Shown: positions 54,434 to 62,693 of the stretch, piece after piece | Layout of the letters: each line of letters starts with the position of its first letter | Position numbering within the stretch: position 1 is the first letter of the stretch | DNA from: Pseudomonas sp. R84 | GTDB lineage: Bacteria; Pseudomonadota; Gammaproteobacteria; Pseudomonadales; Pseudomonadaceae | Reading direction: 5' to 3' | Assembly (NCBI RefSeq): GCF_009834515.1 | Contig: NZ_CP019426.1 | Coordinates: 1,663,501-1,727,500, forward strand | Length of the DNA: 64,000 bases | Program-made: the position numbers and the translations under genes | The notes under the pieces: generated by a model | The model's database searches: none | Seen by the model: the letters and a program-made list of their open reading frames with translations, nothing else | What the model was told of the DNA's origin: nothing

Positions 54434-54832
54434 ATGAAAAAAGCGCTGATTGGCTATGTTGCAACGCTGCTGACGTTTCTGCTGCTCGACGGCATCTGGC
54501 TCGGCCTGCTGATGGCACCGACCTACCGCGAGCTACTCGGTCCGCTGATGCTCGAAAAACCGCTGCTGGTTCCGGCAGCGGTTTTTTATTGCCTGTATGT
54601 TTTTGGCTGCGTGATATTTGTGGTGCTGCCGGCCGTGACGTGGCAATGGGCGGCGAAGCGGGGCGCGTTGTTAGGGCTGATAGCTTACGGCACGTATGAC
54701 CTGACCAATTGGGCGACGTTGCGCGGGTGGTCGGTGCAGGTGACGCTGATGGATTGGGCGTGGGGGACGTTTGCCACTGCTGTGGCTTGTAGCGTTGGGT
54801 TTTTGTTGGCGAGGCGGTTTGGCAAGGTCTGA
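54434..54832 (+). CDS. DUF2177 family membrane protein
   Basis: A 132-residue protein with four predicted transmembrane helices (LIGYVATLLTFLLLDGIWLGL, AAVFYCLYVFGCVIFVVLP, GALLGLIAYGTYDLTNWAT, WAWGTFATAVACSVGFLL). YGTYDLTNWATLRGW is the family signature. The ATG at 54434 follows GAGG. A perfect intrinsic terminator is encoded inside it at 54555-54587. Function unknown. Confidence 0.82.
   Translation: MKKALIGYVATLLTFLLLDGIWLGLLMAPTYRELLGPLMLEKPLLVPAAVFYCLYVFGCVIFVVLPAVTWQWAAKRGALLGLIAYGTYDLTNWATLRGWSVQVTLMDWAWGTFATAVACSVGFLLARRFGKV
54555..54588 (+). terminator. intrinsic terminator inside the DUF2177 coding sequence
   Basis: AAAAACCGCTGC (54555-54566) pairs exactly with GCAGCGGTTTTT (54575-54586) around an 8-base loop and is followed by TA. 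It is in frame within codons for EKPLLVPAAVFY. It could stop most transcripts from cvfB, whose stop is 167 bases upstream. Confidence 0.7.
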
Positions 54833-54862
54833 TCCGAAATGCTGGTAAGCCATGCGGGCCTC

Positions 54863-54911
54863 TTCGCGAGCAGGGAACGCAATCCAAAGTGGGAGCGAGC
54901 CTGCTCGCGAA
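54863..54911. repeat. partly decayed REP pair (tail-to-tail type)
   Basis: Left arm TTCGCGAGCAGG has lost its outer CTCGCTCCCAC half; linker GAACGCAATCCAAA; right arm GTGGGAGCGAGCCTGCTCGC complete. The linker and orientation match the three intact tail-to-tail elements. Confidence 0.8.
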
Positions 54912-55066
54912 TGGCGGCGCAGCCGACAGCCATTCACCACTGCCGCCACTGAAGCACTAAATGTCTTTTCCAGACGCCTTTTTTCCGCCCGACTGATTGA
55001 TAATCCCCAGCACTATTTTCTGACCATTGGATGGCCTGCCATGTTGTGTGTGTTCGAGGTGTTGCG

Positions 55067-55999
55067 GTGAGTGTCGAGCGGCGCAATGCCGACAGTTTCG
55101 CCTTGCAGGTGATGATCGGCCTCTGCCTGATCTGGGGCGTGCAGCAAGTGATGATCAAATGGGCGGCGCCGGACATCGCGCCTGTCATGCAAGCGGCCGC
55201 GCGCTCGGGGATCTCTGCGTTACTGGTGGGGTTGCTGATCTGCTGGAAGGGCGGCTGGGATCAGGTCGGTACGACCTGGCGCGGCGGCTTGCTGGCCGGT
55301 GCGCTGTTCGGTCTGGAATTCCTTTTCATCGCTGAAGGTCTGCAACTGACCACCGCTGCGCACATGTCGGTGTTCCTCTACACCGCGCCGATTTTCACCG
55401 CTTTGGGGGTGCATTTCCTGTTAGCCAGTGAGCGCCTGCGACCTTTGCAATGGCTGGGCATTCTCCTTGCGTTTATCGGCATCGCGATTGCCTTCGCCGG
55501 GGGCGTGTCGTGGGACAACCTCGACCGGCGCATGCTGCTGGGTGATGCTTTTGGCGTACTGGCTGGCGCCTGTTGGGGCGCGACCACGGTGGTGGTGCGC
55601 GCCTCGCGGCTGTCGGAAGCACCGGTGACGCTGACCTTGTTCTATCAGTTGATCGTCGGCTTCCTCGGCCTGCTGCTGATCGCGCTGTTCAGCGGCCAGA
55701 TCACCCACGTCAGCCTGACTCCCGTGGCGGTGGCCAGCGTGCTGTTCCAGGGCCTGGTGGTGTCGTTCTTCAGTTACCTGATCTGGTTCTGGCTGCTGCG
55801 TCGTTATCTGGCGGCCAACCTTGCGGTGTTTTCGTTTATGACGCCGCTGTTCGGCGTGACCTTTGGCGTGTTGCTGCTCGACGAACAGTTGACGGTTAAC
55901 TTCGTAGTCGGCGCCGTACTGGTGCTGCTCGGCATCACTTTTGTCAGCGCCGAGCAGTGGCTGCGTCGGCGTTTGCGCAAAGCGCTGGGTCAGCGTTAG
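55067..55999 (+). CDS. EamA/DMT family transporter
   Basis: A 310-residue, ten-helix carrier with two EamA repeats (LIWGVQQVMIKWAAPDIAPVMQAAARSGI and ACWGATTVVVRASRLSEAPVT). The GTG at 55067 follows GAGGTG; an ATG at 55031 is possible. Its end overlaps the convergent MFS gene by 56 bases. Substrate unknown. Confidence 0.83.
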   Translation: MSVERRNADSFALQVMIGLCLIWGVQQVMIKWAAPDIAPVMQAAARSGISALLVGLLICWKGGWDQVGTTWRGGLLAGALFGLEFLFIAEGLQLTTAAHMSVFLYTAPIFTALGVHFLLASERLRPLQWLGILLAFIGIAIAFAGGVSWDNLDRRMLLGDAFGVLAGACWGATTVVVRASRLSEAPVTLTLFYQLIVGFLGLLLIALFSGQITHVSLTPVAVASVLFQGLVVSFFSYLIWFWLLRRYLAANLAVFSFMTPLFGVTFGVLLLDEQLTVNFVVGAVLVLLGITFVSAEQWLRRRLRKALGQR

Positions 56000-57125
56000 T
56001 CGATTGCATCGCCAGGCCGCCGGCAATCAGCAAGCCGCTGCCGGCGATGATCAGCGCCGGCTGCAGGCCACCGCTGAAATGGCTGCTCAGCGCTGCCAAT
56101 AGAGGGCCGCTGAGTTGGCCGACGGCGAAGCAGGCGGTAAGCATCCCGGCATTGCGCTGGGTGGCGTGCGGCGCCAGTTCCCGCGAGCGTTGCATGACCA
56201 GTTGCATGCAGGCGAGGAATGGCGTGCCGCAGAGGATCACCCCCAGTGCTAGGCCGATGCCGCTGCCGAGCAGGCAGGCGAATACGCCGGCCGCTTGAAG
56301 CCACAGCGTCGCCATCAACCAGTGCCGGGTGGTGGCGGGATCGTGACGCCGCAGGCTCACCAGCAACACGCCAAGCGCCGCAGCCAGACCAAAGCAAGGC
56401 CAGAACAGATCCGCCTGCCATTCCCCGTGAAACTGCGCATTGGCCATTTGCGAGAGGAAGGTCGCCGGAATGATGTAGCCGACGCCGTAAAGCGCATAAA
56501 TCAAGGCCAGCCGTCCAATGCCCCGATTCGATGGACTGACTGGCGCTGCAACCACCGTCGCCGTTGCGACAGGCGTTGGCAGCAGTCGCCAGACCCCCAG
56601 CATCATCACCAGCGCAGCCGCGGCATAAATCAGCCACAACGTTGCGGACGTCTGATTCAGCAGATGTGAGACCAGCGCCAGCAACCCCGTCAGAAAAATC
56701 CCCAACCCCGGTCCGGCAAACACCAGTGCTCCCAATCTCGGACGACCTGCTGCTGCCGCCAACGGTTGACTCAACGAAGTGATCATCACCAGCACCCAGG
56801 CACTCGCCACCCCGGTGCCGAAGCGCAGCACCAAGTGCGACCAGAATCCATTGGCCCAGAACGACGCCAGCGTCAGCAGCACGCACAACCACAGTCCGCC
56901 ATGCAGGCGCCGCTGAACCTGCTGCGGGCGATGGGCGAACATCGCATCCACCGCACCGAGCAAGTAGCCGAGGTAGTTGGCCGCCGCAATCAGACCGGCG
57001 GCCGTCAGGTCGATCTGCCCTTCGCTGAGCAGGTGTGGCATTTGCGGGGTGAGGGCGAAACGCCCGATGCCCATGGCCATCATCAGGGCAACGAAACAGG
57101 CGGATAAGCGAATCAAGGGCGACAT
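55944..57125 (-). CDS. YbfB/YjiJ family MFS transporter
   Basis: A 393-residue MFS carrier of the YbfB/YjiJ type with about 12 helices. MGIGRFALTPQMPHLL near the start and the ANYLGYLLGA helix are the group signatures; GALVFAGPGLGIFLTGLL and LYGVGYIIPATFLSQMA follow. Divergent from a LysR gene with about 105 bases between starts, so likely regulated by it. Ends with an antisense overlap with the EamA gene. Substrate unknown. Confidence 0.85.
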   Translation of the reverse strand: MSPLIRLSACFVALMMAMGIGRFALTPQMPHLLSEGQIDLTAAGLIAAANYLGYLLGAVDAMFAHRPQQVQRRLHGGLWLCVLLTLASFWANGFWSHLVLRFGTGVASAWVLVMITSLSQPLAAAAGRPRLGALVFAGPGLGIFLTGLLALVSHLLNQTSATLWLIYAAAALVMMLGVWRLLPTPVATATVVAAPVSPSNRGIGRLALIYALYGVGYIIPATFLSQMANAQFHGEWQADLFWPCFGLAAALGVLLVSLRRHDPATTRHWLMATLWLQAAGVFACLLGSGIGLALGVILCGTPFLACMQLVMQRSRELAPHATQRNAGMLTACFAVGQLSGPLLAALSSHFSGGLQPALIIAGSGLLIAGGLAMQSTNADPALCANADAATARR

Positions 57126-57229
57126 GGTCGGAATTCCTTGGAAGGATCAATGACCGTCAGGCTAAGACTGATTGACTTTCTTTAAAATTGAATAATAGTG
57201 AGTAACTTGTTCTGTTGTGGAGAAAGGTT

Positions 57230-58123
57230 GTGGAGTTCAGCCAACTGCGGATTTTTCAGGCCGTGGCCGAAGAAGGGTCGATCACCCGCGCCGCCGAACG
57301 CCTGCACCGGGTGCCGTCGAACCTGTCGACGCGGCTCAAACAGCTTGAAGAACAACTCGGTGTCGAGCTTTTCGTCCGTGAGCGTCAGCGTTTGCAGCTG
57401 TCGCCTGCGGGAAAAGTCCTGCTGGACTACATCGGCAAACTCTTCGCCCTGCGCGATCAGGCCAGTGCGGCGGTCATGGGCGGCAAACCGGCCGGCGACT
57501 TCGCTCTGGGCACCATGTACAGCACGGCGGCGATCCATTTGCCGGCGCTGCTGGCGCAGTATCACAAGCAGTATCCGGCGGTGAATCTGCAGGTGCAGTC
57601 GGCGCCAAGCGGGGAGTTGCTGGAAGGTTTGCTCACCGGACGTCTGGATGCCGCGTTGGTCGATGGACCGCTGGAACTGGCCGGGCTCGACGGCGTGCCG
57701 TTGTGCGAGGAGCGGTTGGTGCTGATCACGGAAATCGATCATCCGCCGGTACGCAGTGCCCGGGATGTCGAGGGGCGTTCAGTTTTCACTTTTAGGCGGG
57801 GTTGTTCCTACCGCATGCGTCTTGAAGCGTGGTTTTCGCACTACCACGCGACGATGGGTCGGGCGATGGAGATCGAGTCCTATCAGGGCATGCTCGCCTG
57901 CGTGATTGCCGGAAGTGGCGTGGCACTGATGTCGGAGTCGATGCTGGCCAGTCTGCCGGGGCGCGATAGCGTCGCCGCGCACCCGTTGGCCGAGCCATTC
58001 GTGGGTGCGACAACATGGCTCATGTGGCGCAAGGGCATGCTCGGCGCCAACCTCAATGCCTGGATCGAGGTTCAGCAGGCCGTCTATCCTGCGGCTCAGA
58101 TCGAAACCCGGGAAACAGCCTGA
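57230..58123 (+). CDS. LysR family transcriptional regulator
   Basis: A 297-residue LysR regulator: helix-turn-helix at 1-59 (MEFSQLRIFQAVAEEGSITRAAERLHRVPSNLSTRLKQLEEQL) and an effector domain. The GTG at 57230 follows GGAG by 8 bases; the frame stays open upstream but lacks conservation. It is divergent from the MFS gene and precedes a small ORF and the ureohydrolase region, as PA1413 does in P. aeruginosa by my recollection. Confidence 0.88.
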   Translation: MEFSQLRIFQAVAEEGSITRAAERLHRVPSNLSTRLKQLEEQLGVELFVRERQRLQLSPAGKVLLDYIGKLFALRDQASAAVMGGKPAGDFALGTMYSTAAIHLPALLAQYHKQYPAVNLQVQSAPSGELLEGLLTGRLDAALVDGPLELAGLDGVPLCEERLVLITEIDHPPVRSARDVEGRSVFTFRRGCSYRMRLEAWFSHYHATMGRAMEIESYQGMLACVIAGSGVALMSESMLASLPGRDSVAAHPLAEPFVGATTWLMWRKGMLGANLNAWIEVQQAVYPAAQIETRETA

Positions 58124-58265
58124 ACCAATGGCGGCATATTCTGTTCAATTCAGTAACAGATCATTGCGGATTTGGCCGAGCATTACGTAGGACTTCGGAC
58201 TATTATCAGTGCGAAGCGGCCTCAGAATTCCGGCCGCTCAGCACCACCCTGAAGGGGGCATGACG

Positions 58266-58394
58266 ATGAAAGAGAAAATTCAAAACTGGCTGCACGATTT
58301 GGGTGTTGCCCTCGGTTTGATCGAACCGCCTCTGCAACCTGTACCGATCCGCACCGATGACGAGCAGCGCCGCCGTCAACAACGGCGCCGGTAA
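58266..58394 (+). CDS. 42-residue conserved-looking small protein
   Basis: An ORF of 42 residues (MKEKIQNWLHDLGVALGLIEPP..., Arg-rich tail). GAAGGGGG lies 8 bases before the ATG at 58266; an in-frame ATG at 58260 overlaps it closely. A leader hairpin (GCGGCC/GGCCGC) is at 58216-58237. By gene order between LysR and the ureohydrolase cluster, it occupies the position of P. aeruginosa PA1414, whose transcript is the anaerobically induced sRNA SicX. I see no Anr box in the upstream 140 bases, and no protein family. Confidence 0.6.
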   Translation: MKEKIQNWLHDLGVALGLIEPPLQPVPIRTDDEQRRRQQRRR

Positions 58395-58427
58395 CGCCCC
58401 CGATCCGAGATCAAAGGATTCAAGATC

Positions 58428-58496
58428 AAGAGATCGCAGCCTTCGGCAACTCCTGCATAAAACAGTGTAGGAGCTGCCGCAGGCTGCGATCTTTTG
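58428..58496. repeat. palindromic repeat, GATCGCAGCCTTCGGCAGCT family (diverged)
   Basis: CAAGAGATCGCAGCCTTCGG ... CTGCGATCTTTTG arms with several mismatches (CAACTCCTGC, GCCGCAGGC), between the small ORF and the convergent ACP-like gene. Confidence 0.82.
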
Positions 58497-58499
58497 CTT

Positions 58500-58748
58500 T
58501 CAGTGCCGCCCGATCTCGAGCAAAAACCGGCTCAAGTCATTCGCCGTCTTCGCGGTCTTGAGCATGCGGTCTTCCTCGGCGGTGAACGCCGTCAGCCCGA
58601 ATTCATCTTCCAGATGAAAGATCAGATCCTCGATATCCGCTTTTTCCAAGCCCAATTGCACCAGGCTGGTGTTGTCGTTGAATTCGCGGGTTTCCAGCAG
58701 ACGCCGGATATACCGGTGCACGGCGGCACGTACGGCAGCTCTTCTCAT
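58500..58748 (-). CDS. acyl-carrier-protein-like protein lacking the carrier serine
   Basis: An 82-residue helical protein. LGLEKADIEDLIFHLEDEF aligns without gaps with the ACP segment LGADSLDTVELVMALEEEF, but the phosphopantetheine-bearing Ser is Lys36. It therefore cannot be 4'-phosphopantetheinylated at the usual place. The start at 58748 (ATG after a weak site) is chosen because the fold begins there; an upstream frame runs to 58820. It lies 43 bases downstream of the MBL hydrolase gene on the same strand and is probably cotranscribed with it. Confidence 0.65.
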   Translation of the reverse strand: MRRAAVRAAVHRYIRRLLETREFNDNTSLVQLGLEKADIEDLIFHLEDEFGLTAFTAEEDRMLKTAKTANDLSRFLLEIGRH

Positions 58749-58791
58749 GGCAGATTTTTCTGATGGTTGTTGTGCTTGAGTGAAGCAGGCC

Positions 58792-59517
58792 TCAGGCGTG
58801 GCCGCGCAACCACTGGTCAATCATCGAGCGCAAATGCTCCCCGGAAAAACTGCCAAAATGCCCGCCATGCACCGTGCGGATCGGCAACGCCTGCAAACGC
58901 CGCAGACTGGCGGCGTAATCCTCAAGATTGGAGTGGTAGGCGTCTTCGATCAGCGGCCCGTCGTAGATGATGTCGCCGCTGAACAGCGTCTCAGTCGCCG
59001 CCTCATACAGGCTGATGCCGCCCGGCGAATGCCCCGGTGTGTGCAGCACTTGCAGCGTGCGATTGCCCAGATCGAGCACATCGCCGTCCTCGACAAATCC
59101 GGTGGCCGGCGCGGCTTTGACCCGGTATTCGGCGTAGCACAACGGGCAGTCCGGATGCGCTTCAAACATGTCGTCGCCGACGAAGGCGCGGCTCAAATCG
59201 TTTTCGCCATCCGGCGCTGCAAGGATGTCCGCTTCGGCGCGATGCACCAGCCGTTCAGCAAATTCATGATGCCCGGCGATGTGGTCGAAGTGACAATGAC
59301 TGGCCACCGCCACCAATGGCCGCTCGGTGATCCAGGGCAACTGCTCGCGCAGGCTCACCAGCCCCGAACCGCTGTCCAGCAACAGGTCTTTGTCGCGCCC
59401 CTGAATGTGCCACAGGTTGCAGCGGTAGAACGGTCGAATATACGGCTCGTGAATCAGCCGAATGCCATCGCTCAAACTCTGCACTTCAAACCAATGATCA
59501 CGCGATACGATCTTCAT
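58792..59517 (-). CDS. MBL-fold metallohydrolase
   Basis: A 241-residue metallo-beta-lactamase-fold hydrolase. SHCHFDHIAGHHEF carries the HxHxDH zinc motif; LHTPGHSPGG, SGDIIYDG and VHGGHFGSF hold the other ligands. Likely hydrolyses a thioester, lactone or phosphodiester; no specific substrate is visible. The ATG at 59517 (MKIVSRD) has GGAG 11 bases upstream. Confidence 0.85.
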   Translation of the reverse strand: MKIVSRDHWFEVQSLSDGIRLIHEPYIRPFYRCNLWHIQGRDKDLLLDSGSGLVSLREQLPWITERPLVAVASHCHFDHIAGHHEFAERLVHRAEADILAAPDGENDLSRAFVGDDMFEAHPDCPLCYAEYRVKAAPATGFVEDGDVLDLGNRTLQVLHTPGHSPGGISLYEAATETLFSGDIIYDGPLIEDAYHSNLEDYAASLRRLQALPIRTVHGGHFGSFSGEHLRSMIDQWLRGHA

Positions 59518-59540
59518 CAGCCATTTTCTCCAGACGTAAA

Positions 59541-59572
59541 AAAACGGGTGTGGCAACCGACGCCACACCCGT
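59541..59572 (-). terminator. intrinsic terminator of the symporter operon
   Basis: ACGGGTGTGGC / GCCACACCCGT with loop AACCGAC; on the minus strand it is followed by TTTTTTTACG. It ends the transcript coming from the sodium/solute symporter gene, and so may also insulate the MBL hydrolase promoter. Confidence 0.85.
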
Positions 59573-59603
59573 CGAAGAAAGCATCAAGTTGTTACATCAG
59601 AGC

Positions 59604-60983
59604 TTAGATCGCACTCGCCACCGTCGCCGGGCGAGGGGAGAGCAGGCTGACCACCACAAAACTCACCAGACCCGCGGCCAGGCTGTAGTAGATCGGCGTG
59701 TTGGCATCCAGACCGTCCTTGAACATGAATAGCAGTGCGGTGGCGAAGCCCAGGCCCATGCTGGCGATGGCGCCGGCAGTGGTCGCGCGTTTCCAGAAAA
59801 TTGCACCCATCAGCGGGATCAGCATGCCGCCCACCAACAGGTTGTAAGCGAGGGTCAGGGCGCTGATCACATCGTTCACCACCAGCGCGATACCCAGCAC
59901 GACAACACCAGTGAGTAGTGTGAACAGGCGGTTGATGCCCAGGCTCGACTGTTTGCCGCCACGCAGTTTCGGCAGCAGGTCTTCAGTCAACGTGGTCGCC
60001 GCAGCGAGCAGGCCGGCGCTGGCAGTGGACATCATCGCGGCGAGTGCCGCAGCGATCACCAGACCACGGATGCCGTCCGGAAGCGACAGTTTGACGATGG
60101 CGGCGAAGGCGTTGTTGACGTTGTCCAGATCCGGGATCAGCACATGCGCAGCCATGCCGATCAGCGCGCAGGCCAGGCCGTAGACGATGCAGTAGATGCC
60201 GGCGATGCTGCCGGCGTATTGCGCGACTTTCGCGGTTTTGACGGTGAACACCCGTTGCCAGATGTCCTGACCGATCAGGATGCCGAAGAAGTAGATCATG
60301 AAGTAAGTGATGATCGTGTCCCAGCCGATGGTGGTGAAGCTGAAGGCAGTCGCCGGCAGTTTCAGCACCAGTTCGTCCCAACCGCCCACGCGGTACAGGC
60401 AGATCGGCAACAGGATGAACATCAGGCCCACGGTCTTGATGATGAACTGGACGATGTCGGTAAGGGTCAGCGACCACATGCCGCCGATCGCCGAGTAGAT
60501 CACCACGACGCCACCACCGACGAGTACCGAAACCCAGAATGGCAGGTCAAACAGTACTTGCAGGACGGTGCCAATCGCCAGGATCGAGGTCACGCCGATC
60601 ATCAGTGCGTAGGCCAGCATGATTGCCGCGCTCGCCGAACGGGCCATCGGGTTGTAGCGTTTTTCCAGGACCTGGGTAACGGTGTAGATCTTCAGTTTCA
60701 GCAGTGGTTTGGCGAGGAACAGGTTCAGCGCGACGATGCCGCAACCCAGTGCCGCGCACAGCCAGAAACCGGAAATGCCATGCACGTAGCCCAGACGCAC
60801 GGTGCCGACGGTGGACGCGCCACCGAGTACGGTCGCGGCCATGGTGCCCATGTACAGGCTGGGGCCCAGGTTTCGACCGGCAACGAGAAAGTCCTCGTTG
60901 GTCTTGGCCTTGCGCATGCCGAAGTAGCCGAGCAAGAGCATGCCGGCGGCGTAGATGAGGACGACGAATAAATCCAAAGCCAT
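59604..60983 (-). CDS. sodium:solute symporter family protein
   Basis: A 459-residue SSS-family carrier with about 13 helices. GNLGPSLYMGTMAATVLGGASTVG-like start, GGMWSLTLTDIVQFIIKT, and IAAALAAMMSTASAGLLAAATTLTEDL are the Na+-site and helix 8-9 signatures. It is the last gene of the ureohydrolase operon and probably imports a substrate such as 4-guanidinobutyrate or a product of its breakdown, by sodium symport. Specificity is inference. Confidence 0.88.
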   Translation of the reverse strand: MALDLFVVLIYAAGMLLLGYFGMRKAKTNEDFLVAGRNLGPSLYMGTMAATVLGGASTVGTVRLGYVHGISGFWLCAALGCGIVALNLFLAKPLLKLKIYTVTQVLEKRYNPMARSASAAIMLAYALMIGVTSILAIGTVLQVLFDLPFWVSVLVGGGVVVIYSAIGGMWSLTLTDIVQFIIKTVGLMFILLPICLYRVGGWDELVLKLPATAFSFTTIGWDTIITYFMIYFFGILIGQDIWQRVFTVKTAKVAQYAGSIAGIYCIVYGLACALIGMAAHVLIPDLDNVNNAFAAIVKLSLPDGIRGLVIAAALAAMMSTASAGLLAAATTLTEDLLPKLRGGKQSSLGINRLFTLLTGVVVLGIALVVNDVISALTLAYNLLVGGMLIPLMGAIFWKRATTAGAIASMGLGFATALLFMFKDGLDANTPIYYSLAAGLVSFVVVSLLSPRPATVASAI

Positions 60984-61035
60984 GATGGCGTGTCTCCGAT
61001 TGTCTTTTTTATGTTGAGGCCAAAATCATTTTCCT

Positions 61036-61124
61036 TGTAGAAGTGAGCCTGCTCGCGATAGCGGTCTGTCAGTCACATCTTTATTGGATGTGCTGAAGTC
61101 ATCGCGAGCAGGCTCACTCCTACA
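61036..61124. repeat. REPIN (GAGTGAGCCTGCTCGCGA family), slightly diverged
   Basis: Head-to-head pair with one change in the left arm (GTAGAAGTGAG) and a shortened inner right arm (GTCATCGCGAG). It lies between the NCS1 permease and symporter genes, within the operon. Confidence 0.88.
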
Positions 61125-61134
61125 GGGATCGGCG

Positions 61135-62637
61135 TCAGGCGGCCTGGCGCAGTTCAGGTTTTCCCACGATTTGGCTGCGGGCATCCTTCGGGCCGAACAC
61201 TTCGCGCGGTTCCGGGAACAGGCTCAGCAGCGTCAGATACACCACCGAAGCCAGGCCCAGGGTCACCGGCAAACTGATGTCGATGCCGCCGGCCATTTCA
61301 CCCAGCGGGCCGACGAATTGCCCCGGCAAGTTCACGAAGCACAGGCCAACCGCCGCGCTCGGGACCCAGGCGCCCAGACCACGCCAGTTCCAGCCGTGGC
61401 TGAACCAGTAGCGTCCGCCCTGTTCGCCGCGCGTGAACACTTGCAGGTCATCCGGGCAGTAGAAGCCGCGACGCACCAACAGGCCGATGATCATGATCAC
61501 CATCCATGGCGTGGTGCAGGTGATGATCAGCACGGCGAAGGTCGACACGCTCTGCACCAGGTTCGCCGCAAAGCGCCCGATGAAGATGAAGGCAATCGAC
61601 AGCACGCCGATCAGCAGCGTCGCCTTGACCCGCGACAGCACGCGCGGAAACACGCTGGACATGTCCAGCCCGGTGCCATACAGCGAGGTGGTGCCGGTGG
61701 ACATGCCGCCGATCACCGCAATCAGGCACACCGGCAGGAAGAACCAGCTCGGCGACACCGCCAGCAAACCGCCCACATAGTTGTTCGCCGCGATGTAGTC
61801 CGGCGCCTTGATCGCGACGATGGTCGCTGTGGTCAGGCCGAACAGGAACGGGATGAACGTGGCGATCTGCGACAGCACCACCGCCGCCATGATCCGTTGC
61901 TTGGAAGTTTCACGCGGGATGTAGCGCGACCAGTCGCCGAGGAACGCGCCGAAGGAAATCGGGTTGCTCATCGCCACCAGCGCGGCACCGATGAACGCCG
62001 CCCAGAAGCCCGGCTGGCCGAGGCTGACGGTGCCGGCGTAATGCGCGTCGAAAGGACCGGCGAAGGCGAAGATGCCCAGCAGGAATAACAGGCTGGCGCT
62101 CCACACCGCGATCTTGTTCACCCACAGCAAAAAGCGGAAGCCGTAGATGCACACGGTCAGCACCAGAATCGCGAACAGACCGTAGGCCAGGCCCAGGGTC
62201 AGGTCGGTTTCCGGCAGACCGATCAGGCGTTTTGCACCGCCGATCAGCGCATCCCCCGAACTCCACACCGAGAGCGAGAAAAACGCGATAGCGGTCAACA
62301 GCGACAGGAACGAACCGACGATCCGCCCGTGCACGCCGAAGTGTGCACCGGACGACACGGCATTGTTGGTGCCGTTGAGCGGGCCGAACAGGCCCATCGG
62401 TGCGAGGATCAGCGAGCCAAGCAGCACGCCCGACACAATCGCCCAGACGCCGGCCTGAAAAGACAGACCGAACAGCACCGGGAAACTGCCGAGCACGGCG
62501 GTGGCAAAGGTATTCGAACCGCCGAAGATCATCCGGAACAAATCCGTCGGGCCTGCGCTGCGTTCGTGGTCCGGGATCTGTTCGACCCCGTGGGTTTCAA
62601 TCTGCGTAAGGCTTTGGTCGTTGTTGTTGTTATTCAT
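61135..62637 (-). CDS. NCS1 family permease (purine/cytosine/allantoin type)
   Basis: A 500-residue, 12-helix nucleobase-cation symporter-1 carrier. An N-terminal cytosolic Asn-rich tail (MNNNNNDQSL) is followed by GPLNGTNNAVSSGAHFGVHGRIVGSF, which is the substrate-site region, and by SNPISFGAFLGDWSRYIP and GGMSTGTTSLYGTGLDM. In the operon with a ureohydrolase it may import a guanidino compound or purine breakdown product. Start ATG at 62637. Confidence 0.88.
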   Translation of the reverse strand: MNNNNNDQSLTQIETHGVEQIPDHERSAGPTDLFRMIFGGSNTFATAVLGSFPVLFGLSFQAGVWAIVSGVLLGSLILAPMGLFGPLNGTNNAVSSGAHFGVHGRIVGSFLSLLTAIAFFSLSVWSSGDALIGGAKRLIGLPETDLTLGLAYGLFAILVLTVCIYGFRFLLWVNKIAVWSASLLFLLGIFAFAGPFDAHYAGTVSLGQPGFWAAFIGAALVAMSNPISFGAFLGDWSRYIPRETSKQRIMAAVVLSQIATFIPFLFGLTTATIVAIKAPDYIAANNYVGGLLAVSPSWFFLPVCLIAVIGGMSTGTTSLYGTGLDMSSVFPRVLSRVKATLLIGVLSIAFIFIGRFAANLVQSVSTFAVLIITCTTPWMVIMIIGLLVRRGFYCPDDLQVFTRGEQGGRYWFSHGWNWRGLGAWVPSAAVGLCFVNLPGQFVGPLGEMAGGIDISLPVTLGLASVVYLTLLSLFPEPREVFGPKDARSQIVGKPELRQAA

Positions 62638-62693
62638 GATCTGCTCCGATCATAAAGGCGCGCCTCATCGTGCGTGAGGCGTCACCTGTTTGG

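Noticed and set aside
312..61124. Regularly recurring repeats as a CRISPR or transposon array
   Set aside because: They are scattered palindromic pairs in separate intergenic sites, not evenly spaced direct repeats, and carry no cas or transposase gene.
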